A stretch of DNA of 64,000 nucleotides. Source: Opisthocomus hoazin. Taxonomy: Eukaryota > Chordata > Aves > Opisthocomiformes > Opisthocomidae. Shown piece after piece: positions 34,480 through 47,374 of the stretch (positions are counted from its first letter, which is position 1; every line of letters begins with the position of its first letter). Under the pieces are notes generated by a model. That model was given only the letters and a program-made list of their open reading frames with translations. It ran no database searches and was not told the origin of the DNA. The position numbers and the translations under genes were made by a program. Location of the stretch: assembly GCF_030867145.1 (NCBI RefSeq), contig NC_134420.1, positions 11,428,823-11,492,822 of the forward strand, given 5' to 3'.

Positions 34480-35044
34480 CCCTGCTTCCGTCTTCTCTTT
34501 CCGTGTCAGTCCATGTGATCCCGTCAGGTTGCTAAGGCCACAGAGAAGGGACTACTGAAAACCCAGTTCTGCCCGAATGTGTCTCGTGTTCCCCAGCATG
34601 ACTGTTTTGCTGGCCAAGTTTGAGGACTGAGGCCTGCGCTCTCTGGGCTTTTGTTACAACAGAGTGGGTGAAGCTGTAGTTTGGAGCAATGAGCCAGTGA
34701 GCCAGAGGTATTGGCCAAGCTCTCCAGACGCGTGCACCAGCACCACAGTACGGCTCCGGAGGGTCTGGTGCAGCCTCGGACGGTTGCTGCACAGATGGTC
34801 GGCGCTTGCAGAGTAAGTATGATGCAGTCGGAGCTAGTCAGACTTACCACGCATGCCCGTGTTTCTGCGTGGAAATACAGCAGCTTGGGGATCCACTGAG
34901 GACCGCAGTGACAAGCCAGTTTGAGGATCATCAAGCCAGCATAGCTCAGCCCTCTGGTGATCTCTGGGCAGCCTAGGTACAGTGGGGATTTGTGGTTGTA
35001 AAGCCAGTTATACTCAAAGCATTCTCAGCACTCATGGTTGTCGC
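34480..35044. other. Intergenic, no recognised gene
   Basis: Single-copy sequence between the CpG island and a CR1 copy. If the donor at 34474 is real, this would be intronic to a plus-strand transcript. Confidence 0.4.
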
Positions 35045-35755
35045 TTCACCTCTTGCTGGAGAGCAGCTCTGCGGAGAGGGACCTGGGCGTGCTGGTGGAC
35101 AACAGGTTGACCATGAACCAGCAGTGTGCCCTGGCTGCCAAGAAGGCCAATGGGATCCTGGGATGCATTAGGAGGAGTGTGGCCAGAAGGTCGAGGGAGG
35201 TTCTCCTCCCCCTCTACTCTGCCCTAGTGAGGCCTCATCTGGAGTACTGTGTCCAGTTCTGGGCTCCCCAGTTCAAGAAAGATGAGGAGCTACTGGAGAG
35301 AGTCCAGCGGAGGGCTACAAGGATGATGAGGGGACTGGAGCGTCTCTCCTACAAGGAAAGGCTGAGGGAGCTGGGCTTGTTTAGCCTGAAGAAGAGAAGA
35401 CTGAGAGGGGACCTTATAAATACCTACAAATATCTTAAGGGTGAGTGTCAAGAGGATGGGGCCAGACTCTTTTCACTGGTGCCCAGCAACAGGGCAAGGG
35501 GCAACGGGCACAAACTGAAGCATAAGAGGTTCCATCTGAACATGAGGAAGAACTTCTTCATTTTGAGGGTGATGGAGCACTGGAACAGCTGCCCAGGTAG
35601 CTTGTGGATTCTCCTTCTCTGGAGATATTCAAGACCCGCCTGGACAAGGTCTTGTGCAGCCTGCTGTAGGTGACCCTGCTTTGGCAGGGGGGTTGGACTA
35701 GATGACCCACAGAGGTCCCTTCCAGCACCTACCATTCTGTGATTCTGTGATTCTG
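35045..35755 (+). mobile_element. CR1 LINE 3' end, 5'-truncated
   Basis: This copy is of the same subfamily as the one at 25.3 kb. It starts later, at [20 protein letters not shown], and carries [19 protein letters not shown] and [20 protein letters not shown] one-base deletion near 35587 (aacagctgccc where 25.3 kb has aacaggctgcc) shifts the frame. It ends in ATTCTGTGATTCTGTGATTC at 35734-35753. Confidence 0.95.
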
Positions 35756-37190
35756 CTCCTGCAACATGGTAGTAGCTACTCATGTTATGTCCCTTGACTT
35801 AGAGTATGGCTACTCCACAGCCTCACTTTGAAGCAACATTTCCTTCACTAGCTCATAAAAACCAAAAGGAGCATAAAATGAAGCAAGCTGCTCTCAGCTG
35901 GGCAACTCTCAAGCCCACCAGGGAGGTGGCAGTGGCTGCCAACTTCATGTCCTAGTCTGGCTCTACATCTCATGGTCTGGTCAAGCAGAATTCTGGGGAG
36001 GACAGAGTCTGTATCAACTCCCATCCCACAGCAGGAGGTGATGCATAGTTATCAACTGGCTTTGGTTGTTTGGCCCCTGATCGTGTGTCTGTATACAAAG
36101 TGGTTTAAATCTATGTAGATTTAGATTCCTCTTCACCATGGAAACACACAAAATGACAAGTGAGCAAAGACTGATAATGCCAGCAATAGAGGATAAGCTG
36201 CAAAGATTTTGACCCCAGTGTCCTCAGCTGGGTGGATGCTGTTACTGTCTAATGGGTCTGCTGTGGCCCATGTGAATTGATGCAGTGTTGTAAGGTCAGC
36301 TCCTACCTCATCTTCTGTTCTGCAGGCAGCAGGCAATCACAAAGCAGTGCACTGGGATGAGTATCGTGACTTTATTTCCGAGGCGTGTTGAGCTGAAGGG
36401 ATTTGCCAGTGCTCGCAGAGGTGGTCAGTGACAGAGGTGAGAGCAGATCTCTGTATCTGAGCCCTAGTCTGGTGCTGTAGTTACGGGACTGCGCTCGTCT
36501 CATGGCTCTGCGCAGGTGAGCACAGTTACAACCTGTGCCAGAATTTCAAAATCTTCTTCCGTATTTTTCCAGCGTGAGCAATCTGATAGAACCTCTTTTC
36601 CATTTTGTGTCAGTCCCATGGCCAGGAAAGCATAGTTTTGCTTCGTCCTTTTTAACCTCCCTATAAACTTTTGCTTAACAGAGTTGAAAAAATAATCTAT
36701 TTGTCACCATTTATCATAATCTAGTTATCTGTTTATATCATTAATAGAGAGAAACTATTGAAAACAAAGGGCCTAATGAAAGAGTAACCACTTTTAGGAC
36801 TAATTTGTTTCAGGCTGCTATATTATATATGTGTGGCTAGAAACCTAAATGCGAAGGGCACAAGGAGATGAAATAGGAGTCCATTTCTGTCATGTTTTTA
36901 CTTTAAACATATTTCTCAGCGTGCCCCCGGGCTTTGGCTGATGGCTAGGGCTTCAGCAACAGAAAGCGTGCTCAGCACAGCTAGAAGCACTCACGGCACC
37001 AGGAGTCCGTGGAGTCTGGAGCTGGGGCAAGCGCTGCTGGCACGCAGACTGCTCCCCAGCGCAGGGGGAGCGCTGGCCTGGATCCGCACCACGCACTCTA
37101 CCGAAACAAAGCCTTTCAGCATCTGTGGCAGGAAAGTCACCAATTGCCATATGTCACTCTGCTGTGCATATGTTAAGGGGGCCCAACCAA
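35756..37190. other. Intergenic, no recognised gene
   Basis: No family is recognised. The minus-strand frame 37425-36991 begins in the repeat region that follows and runs through the right end of this stretch; it resembles no known protein. Confidence 0.5.
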
Positions 37191-37198
37191 TCGCCTTT

Positions 37199-37400
37199 GC
37201 ACATTCTCTGTGTGACTTGTTGTCCCACACAATGAGTGCCCTGTTGTCACCAGCGCTAATGCTATGCAATCTGCTTTGCCGTAGTGCAGCAGGCAGCTCG
37301 CCTCTTCCTATCGCAGCACATTTTGCCACATAAGCATGGCCCTGGTATCGCCGGATGCTTTGCAATCTGTTGCTCTGCTGAGTGCAGGCCCTGCTGTCAA
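37199..37400. repeat. Diverged tandem repeat, about 100-bp period
   Basis: Two similar units are visible. The block GCCCTG.t.TC.cc....ATGCT.TGCAATCTG appears at about 37238-37273 and again at about 37339-37369, each preceded by gcacatt (37199 and 37316). A partial third block (gccctgctgtcaacg) starts at 37388. Offsets vary from 96 to 117 bases because of indels. The origin of the unit is unknown to me. Confidence 0.5.
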
Positions 37401-40400
37401 CGTTTGCTGCAGCCTGTTGGGCCACAAAGGAGCAGGCGGGCTGCGGGCAGGGACGCGCTCTGCTCAGCTGCCATCTCAGAGCTGTACAGGCTCTGTACGG
37501 TGTCTGGGCTGCTCAGCAGGAATCAGTCGCATAGCAGGAGTGACGGATGCTGGTAAGCGTCACAGCTCTGCTGTCTATAACTAATCATTCCCATTCCTTA
37601 ATGGTTTTTGTTTGTATTTGCTTCATACATAGCAAGTACATCCCAGCCTGCAAGTCAGTCTAACTTGCACAAAGGGAAGAAATGGGATACTTACGTTACT
37701 TGAAACACTTCTCACACAAGCAGCTGATACAGGCAAGGTAGACTAGTAGCCCAATACTTTGCTAAGAAACAGAGCTCGCTGCAAGTGTTTCTTCAGAAAC
37801 TCTTTGTGTACCACCCTTTAATTCAAGTCTAGTAGACGTATAAGGATTTCGTGCTGTGAACTTCACTGAAACAAACCTTTGAGTGGCACAACCTTGCTGA
37901 GGATTGCAGGCTGAACTTCTGCTCAGAGGAGCCCCAGGAAAACAAATACATGCTTCTGAAGTATTCCTGTACCATAAAAGTCATCTGCAGGATACAGTTA
38001 AGGATGCTAGGGCCACCTGTTGACCAGTGAAGAAGCGACAAAGTATTGAAAGGCTTGTGCTGTCAGATGTACCACCAAAACCACTAGCATCCATTTGGAG
38101 ATTGTACTCTGCAGAATAACGTGTATATACGTGGAACCTAAATTAGGACTGGGAGGACAGGTTTAATTTAGGCATGCCCTAAGACTAGGTGCTTAATTCC
38201 CAGACTGTAATTCCTTATTGTAGCTTTTCTCAATGCAGAGCAGTTGGCCCTCCTGCCTGTACTGTCTTTTGACACAGAGCTTGTATAAAGTCAGAAAAAA
38301 ATCCTAATTTAGCAGTGTAATTTTATAACATTCACACATCTGTTTCCACTGAGGGCTTTCAGGCCCAGTAAAACGGATAAGATAGAAAACAAAAAAGAGG
38401 CAAAGAAAAAAAACTGCCTGTAAAAATATGACTAATGCTCAGACATGTCTGTACTTGTTAAAATGTGCTAGAATGACAATGTTAACAGCTTGGCCGAACA
38501 TCAGAAAATCACTACTTTATCTGATGCTGGTAGCTGAGTTATTCAGTAAAAGCAGAGCTGGAAAAATAGTGATGCCTCCATGGGCCTCAGGGTGGAGCGG
38601 CAGAGAGATCTCACACGCGTGACTAAGAGATGCTGATGAGAGCCTGGCCCCTGATGCAAGCTGCCCCACGCTGCTGCCACCCTGTCTTGAGTGGCCTGGT
38701 ACCACCGGGCCTGGAAAGCTTGCTGTCTCTAACCAGTCAGCAATTTGCAAGGTGTGTAACATGACGGGCACTTCCCGGACAGCACTTCAGAGCGAGACAG
38801 AAATGCCACTGTATGTTTCGCTTTGTAAGGCCATGTTCAGGCTGCACAAGTGCCCAGGGTGAGTCACCAGCCACCCCAAGAATGAACTGTGTGCCTGATA
38901 ATCGCTTTCAAATGTCCCACTTCCACAAGGGTTGGATTTTTTAGCAGAAAGACAAATCCCCATCAGCTTTTGTGGACAGTTATATTTCTACAGCATTGAC
39001 ACCAACAGCGGGTCTGTCTCTTTGGTGTTTATCTTTGTCTGTTCGAAAGCACACCTTTGGGAGGTGAAGGAGTTGATCTTTGGATTTGTGCCTCGCGGTT
39101 CTCCTAAAATGCTATGCGCGCTCTCTTGAGGTTACAGGCCCCGTCATGTCTGCCTTCCAGTGAGGCATGACTCTCACCTGCCTGGCTGAGAGAGGGGGAG
39201 ATCTGCCGGGTTGTGTTTGTGCTAAATCCTGTCTAGCCAAGTGTCATCCCGAACAAAAAGTGACGCAGAAGAGAGAGTCTGTGATAAAGCCACAGGTGCT
39301 TTATACTGCAGCTTTGCCTTTCCTGGAAATGTCTCTAAGAATAAAGGACAGTGCTTTAAACAGCAGTTGCTGTAGGCATGGGCTTCATTATGTTCTTCAT
39401 GCAAGGACACATTGAAATTCAGTTCAAAGAGAGAAGGAAAATCATTTTTGCAGTAACCAGAGATCAGATTATTTGGTAAGCACAAAAGCCTTTTGAGTAA
39501 TAACTTTTCTATGGAGAGTCAGATGGTTTCTATATGCTTAGTAGTCTTCGTTTCCCTTGAGCTGTGTAACTCAATTGAGGTGTCTCACTCAGCTTTTAAA
39601 GCATCTCGTGCCAATGTAGTACAGCGCAGCTGTATTCCTGGACTGGCAAAGCCACTGAGCATCTTTTTCAAGGCCAATATCTGCAGCGTTTGGCCTTGGT
39701 CTTCTTCGGAGGGATACAAGCACAGTCTGAGTGGCTAAAATCCAAGTCTTTCTCCTCCAGTGACCTACCTTCAACAGTAGTTCAAAGCAAGGCTGAAAGT
39801 AAAGCGATGCTTTAGATTTCTGTTTGTACTACTCCAGTGGTACATAGAGGTCTCCAGGAGAGACAGAGCCTCTGTTATTTTATGTGCCATGTGACTTAGG
39901 GTATCACATAGGCCAGGTGATAGAGAATTTGGATCCAAGACAAGAGAATGCCTGGCTTACTGTTTTGGCATTGATGCAAAGAAATACAGAGAAATAAGTA
40001 ATCAACCTGAAATAGAAGTAAAAATTTGAGGGTTTTTTTTTTTTTAATGTTAACTTTGCTGTCTCAGCAGAAGCCGAGAAGCCAATATGTTATGGTAACT
40101 GGTACAGTTTTCCTTCTTTTCAGCAGAGCTGAATAGCTTAATTGACTTAGCAACTGAAAATGACAGGTAGGATGCTGCTGGTACAGGGGAGAGCTTTGGA
40201 AGAGAATGGAAAAACCGATGCATTACATTTGCTTATACATTAGTAGTTCCCTAAAAATACATACAGACTGAGGTAGTAGATACAAGCCATTCCCAAGTAC
40301 CAGACTGTGTTGCTGAACCAGACCATAGTGAGAAAGGAGAGGAGGACAAACAGGTATTTTTTTGTAGTAGTTGTTCAGGTGAATCAAATCTTTCCAACCT

Positions 40401-40703
40401 TGGTGCCTAATTTATGTTTATGGATAAATTTCTACATCACGTATACAGACTGCTAGAGAAGACTGAGAAAACCAAGTTAATAATCCTGCTCACCTTGTGC
40501 TGAGGGTCCCACTCAATATTGTGTTAATTAGACAGGAAGGGATCAGCCGATCTCCAGTGGAGACTCAGAAGGAGCTGCTGTTCGTAGTTATTCATGATGA
40601 ATGCTGCAGCTGTTCTTTCTGAACACAGATCCAGAAAGTAGAAGGGAGACAACCTTCAAGATTTACAGCAGATCAAAGGAAGGTCATTGGCTGGCAGGAA
40701 TAT

Positions 40704-40727
40704 GGGGGGGGGGGGGGGGGGGGGGGG
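40704..40727 (+). repeat. Poly-G tract, 24 G
   Basis: This is an uninterrupted run of 24 G in ordinary intergenic sequence, the longest homopolymer in the window. Its exact length is likely uncertain, since G runs are hard to sequence. Confidence 0.95.
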
Positions 40728-43700
40728 AAGGTGAGAAGTTTCTGTTAAAAAACAACAGTGACCTCCTCTGCCTGCAGGTCACCAGCATCTTTACATTGGA
40801 AGTTCTTTTCTCTTGTGCTAATTAGTAGGGGCTATAGTGGAAGTGCATATTCTGTCAGTTTAAATTCAGTTAGTCGAGAAGGTAGACTGTGCCTTTTAGG
40901 TGTTCTTTTAGGGTAAACTCTTCCTATTAAGCACAATATATTATCTAGGGACCCATCCTTCACTCGAGATCATGGAAAATTTCCGGTGTTCCAGCTGGGA
41001 TCGTAAGTGCATCCAGAAGGATGAAGAACAGAGGCCTGTTGCTCTCCAGGATATCCTAGCACTGAGTGCACACATAAACAGAGCACACCAGACAGATGGG
41101 TCATGATTTGTTTGTACTACTTATATGTCCTGTATATCTCTATGTTTCGTATTTATCTTTATATATACTTATTAATTCAAAGACCATTTATAATGATTCC
41201 TTTTATTTAAACATCCTCTAGATTCTATCTGCTTGTTTGTGCCTCCAGGAAAATCAATCTGTGTAGGGTACTGAGCACAACTGTAATAAAGGAGAAAGAA
41301 ATAAAATAGACAGTGAAATACGTTGTGCTCTCTCCAGAAGGGAAAGTAGAAGCCTCAAGCCAAAGTCCAAAGGTTACGTACCGTGGTAATGGTCTTATCT
41401 AACCTGGTTATACCTAGTACTTGCAGGTAAACAGATTGAGACATGCTGCAGTCATGAAAAGAGCTACAGGAAAGCCTGATGAGACTCACTGCCACCCATG
41501 CTCTACGTTAGACCACATTGCAGCAGCAAGCACCAGAATCCTTCGAGATCTGTCTTAGGGCCATATCCTTCTCTTGGGCATCCCCACAGAGTTGGGCCAC
41601 TTCAGTGGAGGGTCAGAGGAGAAAATTTGGAACATGCAGGAGCCTCCCAGGCTACTGGCTGAGCGACTTTTTCAGATGTTCAGATCACAAAGTCATATAA
41701 GCACAAGAGGTAACTTCGTTACCATATGGAGACTTATATCCAGTTACTGTAGGGATTGATACAGTCTTGAAATGAAAGGGAGTAAAAATGATTGTTTCTT
41801 TTAAAGATACTTTGGGTTGTATCGTGGTCAGACTTTCAAGCTTTTTTGTTCACTTCCTGACAGAGAAGTTTTTACTCTTTTGCCTCTTACCATGGCCTCT
41901 CCGTATGGCTGGCATTTCCTGTGTGTTGAGGGGCTGTGCGCGCTCTCAGCACCGAGGCTGTTGCCTAGTTCTCAGCAGAGCTGAGCAGCATGTGCTCTGA
42001 GCCCGGAGTTGCAGCTTCTTGTCAGGTACTTTTCTGATGGCTGAACAGCATCTTTGTGTTTAACCTTTGAACAGAAAACTTAAATATTATACAGAATTCC
42101 TCTTTTTCTGTTTAAGAAACTGGACACCCCCCATTACATGATTACGTGCCTGTTGTCTGGGGACTATGAGGGTGGCAAACCATCCACACTGCACAGATTT
42201 CTAAATTACATTGTGCAGGTATCAGTGCCCATAGATGTCCTTCATAATCAGGACCAACTCTTATGTGTAAATACTTGTCTGTCTTGTCAACAGGCAGCCG
42301 AAAACGAGCTCCAGATGACGTGTTGTTTTTTCAGCCATGAGAGTGTGTTTGGGGAGCTGTTAGTCTCACCACTTCCCTGTTTTGCAGACACAAGCACACC
42401 ACGCTGCCTCCTACCACTGCACTCTTGTGGTAAGGAAGAGCTGGTTGCTGGAGCTGACAGACCACTGCACAGGTCCATACTGTGCAGCTCTATCTCCATG
42501 GCTTTCATCTCCTTCCTCCCCTTGACCTCCCATCTGCCTCTGTCACAGGGAACCTGTGGGCAGCCCTGATCTTGAACTCTCCACCCCCTCCCAGATCTTT
42601 CTTATCTGTAAATCTGTCTACTGCTGCGTCCACAGCTTTCCCATGCATCTCACAGGCACACACCCGTGAAAGCCTAATTTGTGCGGTAACTTCTGACGTT
42701 GGCAATGGTCACTCGCAGCTATCCAGCCACTGGAACACACAGAGCTCTGCACCTGTTCTTTCAGTATTTCAGGGGTTGTCCTATGTTTTCTCCCCTTCCA
42801 CCACCCAGTGGTTCCCTACCAGGTTATTAATCATGCTCATAGTAATTCAGATTAATGAGCACCCCGTACGCTTTCCTCAGTCTGTTCTTCTGGGTTCATT
42901 TCTCTTTCTTTGATACTTTTCCAGCTGCCTCTAGTTGATTAACACTGACTTTTGTCTCCGCTCTTTTATGTGCCTGCCCAGAGGTAGTGGAAAAGCCACC
43001 TCCTCTGCAGTTCTCTGAAACAGCCTTTACCCTATCTCCTGCTTCATCGGCTTCATCTTCAAATCATGGCTAATCCCTATGGCTAATGCTTTGCGTTAGC
43101 ATTCAGGTATTTTCAGGCTAACTTTCTCCACTGAGTTTGTACGTATTCCCTTGGTGCTACATTTTGCAGGGGTAGACGATTCTCTTCCTACCTCCTCCCA
43201 TGCTGAGAAACCACACTGGCCTAGAGCAGGGCACATGGAGAGAATGGCTGCCCTGTTTGTCTCCTCTCAGTGGCTCTTGAGCCCTTAGACTTGCTCTCCC
43301 AGAGCAGCCATTACCTTCGTACCACTTCCAGCACTGATGTTCTTAATGGGACGGCATTTGGTTTGCATGGAAAAAAATGCTAAGCTGATTGCCATAGTTG
43401 TGTCCGAGTGCTCTGCATGCCCTGCGGTGCCTCACCCAGAATGAAGTGGACTCGTGAGCCTGGTGATCCTAGTCTCAAGCAATAGCCTTTGAGAGAAGGG
43501 TGCAGTTGGAGAAAAATTCTGCAAAACTGGGGCGGTCTCACGTCTTGAGACGCGCCCTGCTCATGTGCTAGTTCACTGCCCACATGACATTGTGTCCTTT
43601 CGTTGGCTGGGAGACGGGTGAAAGTGGGCAGGAAAGCCAAAAGGTTTGGAGTTTGCTTGTTATTGCACCACATCTATCTGCTTCTTTCCACTTATCCAGA

Positions 43701-44875
43701 GCCCATCGCTGGAGAGTCTCAGGGCACCTCCCAAGCATTACTCACCACCACCTCTCTCAAACAGGAGATCACTGGGGGAGATAGGGGAGCGCGAACCCTG
43801 CTGAGACTAGTGTTCTGTCTCCCACATTATTGCCATAAACTCTGGAGGTGGACAGCGCTGTTGAGTTTCCACCCAGCATAGTGTTCTAATGATAAAGCTT
43901 AGATTAAAACCTATTAAAAATACGATATAGTCATAGTAAAACCAATACAGATATTTTACAATGAAGCCATCAAATTCACTGTGCTGTGGAATGGTGTAAT
44001 ATGTGTGCAGTGTGGTTGATTCTAGTACTTCATTGCCTGAGTTTGTCATATGTGTGTCCAGTTTAAAACTGCTGGAAAGGCTAAACATTACAAAGACACA
44101 GGTATTCCCCACTCCATCGCCTTCAATTAATGTAGACCTGAATCAAAAAGGAAGTATTCTTGTAGTGTGCTGAAGGGAATGGTTATAACCTGAATGCTGT
44201 TCTTGTACATTTTGCCAAGTGTAATGCTCACTAGGAAGTTCAACAACACATGTGACGGGGTAAGAAAAGACAAGTATCTTGGGGAAAAATAAATATGTCT
44301 GATAACACTGTAAAGAATGTATGATCTTAGCAGAAAGGAATGTTTTAAAGGCTGAAAAAACCCCTTATTCTTTAGGCTTTGCCAACAAAAAATAAATTAA
44401 GACGGATCTTTAAATATGGCGAATAAACTTACATGCTTGAGGCAGGAAAAAAATCAGTTTGTAATTTGTTAATCTACTGGCGAAGTCAGCTGCATGTACA
44501 GCTCAGTGCTCTGTTCAAACAGCGTATGTCTGAAAGTTGCTGCCATGTACTGTCTCTGCTGGAGGTCGAGAAAGCAAAGCATTAAGGTGCATTGCAAAGT
44601 AAGCACGAGTAGCATACTAATCTCCTCTTTGAACTGTATGAGTGAGAGGAATGAAAAGGGATGTGTACATATTAATCACAGCTCCTGCACCAACTGCTCT
44701 GATGGCCCCCTCCGCCATCCTTAGTGGGACAGCCTTTACCAGAGTTAGGGAAAAGCTATAATGCCTGAGGCTCCAAAACTGCTCCCTGTGTGTGGACATC
44801 TCGAGCAGCTAATAAAGATGTTTGGAAGCCGACTCATGAAAAAACTTCTTTTATTTTTTTCTATTTTTTTTTTTT

Positions 44876-44903
44876 GCTTTCTGCTCCAATTTGAGCAGAA
44901 AGC
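44876..44903. repeat. Perfect hairpin 1 (11-bp stem, 6-nt loop)
   Basis: GCTTTCTGCTC (44876-44886) pairs perfectly with GAGCAGAAAGC (44893-44903) around the loop caattt. The flanking T run and the AAAAA on the other side would extend the stem across one bulged C. Confidence 0.9.
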
Positions 44904-44915
44904 CAAAAACCAGCA

Positions 44916-44945
44916 TAAACAGGTAACATCAAGGTTACCTGTTTA
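44916..44945. repeat. Perfect hairpin 2 (12-bp stem, 6-nt loop)
   Basis: TAAACAGGTAAC (44916-44927) pairs perfectly with GTTACCTGTTTA (44934-44945) around the loop atcaag. It starts 12 bases after hairpin 1, with the same loop length. Confidence 0.9.
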
Positions 44946-46320
44946 CACTCTCACCTCTAGGATAGAGTGAGGGGCATGGAAAAAAGCATTTTTGAAATTC
45001 ATCTACCTTGACCCATAATGGACTCTGCACGTGCACCCAAACCGACACATACAAGGAAGGCAGGTGGCTTGAGAAATCAGCAGTGCTGGATAAATTGAGA
45101 CCAGTCACTTACACTCAAGCGTCTTTGCTCAGCTGGTTGTTTCAGATACTCTTTTGACTATTGCCCACTCTCTCTCTTTCTGTTTTCCAACCGAAACCAA
45201 GCTGACAGCTCTCCATCTATCAGGGAGGCTACAGGCTGCCTTGCTGCTGAGGCTTTTGGGCTTTATTGATTGTCCACAATGAGGCACACAAGAAAGGAGG
45301 CCTACAGCAGCCTTTTGCCTTAAGCTTAGAGAGGATAGATCCCAAAACTGGAAAGGGCTAATAAGAAGCAATACAGGAGGGAAAAAAAAAAAGGCAGTTC
45401 ACTGACCCAGAAGGTGAATGCTTCTCTGTTTTGTTGTAGTCTTAGTTCTTCTGATGGATTTTTTTGCTGTTGGTGGTCTTCAAATTATCTTTATCCTTTT
45501 CCTCCTTTCTGCCTGTTTTTTTTCCTGTCCTCAGCTTTTCATTTTCTTTGAAAAGCAATAGCCTGCTACTCATTTTTTTCCCAGTCCCTTGCACGCTGGG
45601 TTTCTACAATTTTCCCTTTCCCTCCACTCCTAGTGCAGTCTCTCTACCCGCTCCCTCCTGCCCTTCACACCTTCACCAAGTTTCTAGTGTCTCCAGCACA
45701 GCTCTAGCTCTCACAAAACAACAGCAATCGTATAACAATTTACAACCATTAACCAATAAAGTATCACACCTCTCTACAAGGTACGTAATTATTTATGAAC
45801 ATTGCTAAGCTACTGCTGTTTGGTGTAACAGATTGTTCAGCTGTTTCTTCTCAGAGGGCCCCAGACAACAATAGTAAGGCTGCAAAAGGTCAGGGTTGGG
45901 ATGAACAGCTAGAGCTGTGGGGGGGAACTGTAGACATCTGCTAACACACTGCTTAGCTCTGAACCCTCCTTTTACTCTTGGGTTTGTGAGCATTAAATGT
46001 GTTCTGTATTTGTAGTGTCCATCAGGCGCTGCATCGTCAAAAAACAAAAAAAAATCCACAGAAAAGTCCATGGACCATGTAGAGCTCATCATTCTACACT
46101 TCATAAAATGGCATGGAGTTACTTGTCCGTCGTCTTCGTTCCCTGCCCATGCTGCCGTGTTCACGTAAAACAGACTCTGCTTAGTCAGTGAGAGGCTGTT
46201 GCTTCTGCTGAAGGCAGCTTGTTAATAAACTAATGGTTTGACGTTACATGGGGACTCCCAACCTGAAATGCTGCATGACATTTTTCCCAAAGGTGGGAGA
46301 TTTATGTTTTTTAACCTAAA

Positions 46321-46354
46321 TTAATTAAGAAGCAGAACCTTAATTAAGAAGCAG
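46321..46354 (+). repeat. 15-bp direct repeat, period 19
   Basis: TTAATTAAGAAGCAG occurs at 46321-46335 and 46340-46354. It looks like a small tandem duplication. Confidence 0.9.
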
Positions 46355-47374
46355 GTTGCTTCTGAAACAGCTAACCCACTTCAAAGAGCTGAAGCTGTAC
46401 ACTTAATGGGGAACAAAGAAAAGAAAACAGGGTCAAAACAGACCATGTCTGTGCATTGTTCTCAACCCATTCATCGCGCGCATGGGGGGTGCTCTGCTGG
46501 CATTTTAAAAATGGCAGTGGAACATCTGCCACCCACAAGGAGAATTGGGGTGTGTGGGAGGGGCATGTGGTTTGTTCAAAAGCCACTGCTCCCCTTTTGA
46601 AGCAGAAGATGAGCCAGATGTACATTTTTTTTTTTCTCTGTCAAGTCCTGGTTATGTTCCCACTGATTTCAGTTGAGCCAGGATATCCCTCTTACTCTCT
46701 TTTGCTTTGCTTTTTTTCCTAGCTAGGTGGTTTCACTCCATGAATGCAGCAAGCAAATTGATCCTCTTTCTTCCTCTCATCGTATCAGGTACAGCTGCTA
46801 GCTGAGGGGCAAGTGGTTTAAGAACAACAAGAAATCATTCTCTTGAAAGAAGTCACATTTTTAGGACCTCAGTTCCCGAAGAGCTCAGTGTCCTGGAAGA
46901 AACACCTCAGCCTCAGAGAACAACTGTGCTGCTCAGTCGGTTCTAGTTGCCAAGTTAGTGGTGTATTTGATACCATTTATTATGTAAGATTTTGAACAGG
47001 TCATTCCTGCTTCTGGAGTAAAGGGGGATGAGTGGCTTTTCGCATAAAACCAGTATTGTTTAAATGATGTTTCAAAAAAAAATCCACCACTGTTTCTTTA
47101 GGAAGATGCACAAGCTAGAGGTAGCCACCTGTCTTGCTGATAAAATGCCAGAATGAAACTATGACACATACGGACTCGCTGTCGAACACGGCTTCCAGAT
47201 GTGCCAGCCTTGAGTCCCATCTCTGTAGGTTTTTGTAAATCCCACTGGATGTCCACTGCACGTGTACGCAGACGTTTCTGCAAGTCTGGCCTTGTGCTAC
47301 TTTGGAAAAGGCTTTTGAAAGTTGTACCTAACATTAAAGAGAGATTGATGTGAGAGATTAAGATAAATGCACAA

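Larger units (their letters stand above)
37600..47370. other. Intergenic sequence between repeats and the TEAD1 3' end
   Basis: No gene is recognised. It holds a 24-G tract (40704-40727), a pyrimidine-rich stretch around 42370-42960 and another at 45460-45700, a 15-bp direct repeat at 46321-46354, and a pair of hairpins at 44876-44945. The remainder looks single-copy. Confidence 0.55.

Noticed and set aside
36991-37425. Minus-strand frame with a stretch (SAGDNRALIVWDN) that resembles one WD40 blade
   Set aside because: Only one weak blade-like string, no neighbouring blades, and the frame runs through a tandem repeat.
39840-39960. Weak MIR-like wording (catgtgacttagggtatcac)
   Set aside because: The match is too short and lacks the order of other SINE blocks.
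42370-42960. Pyrimidine-rich block as a possible second LTR
   Set aside because: No TG..CA ends, target duplication or recalled family could be found.
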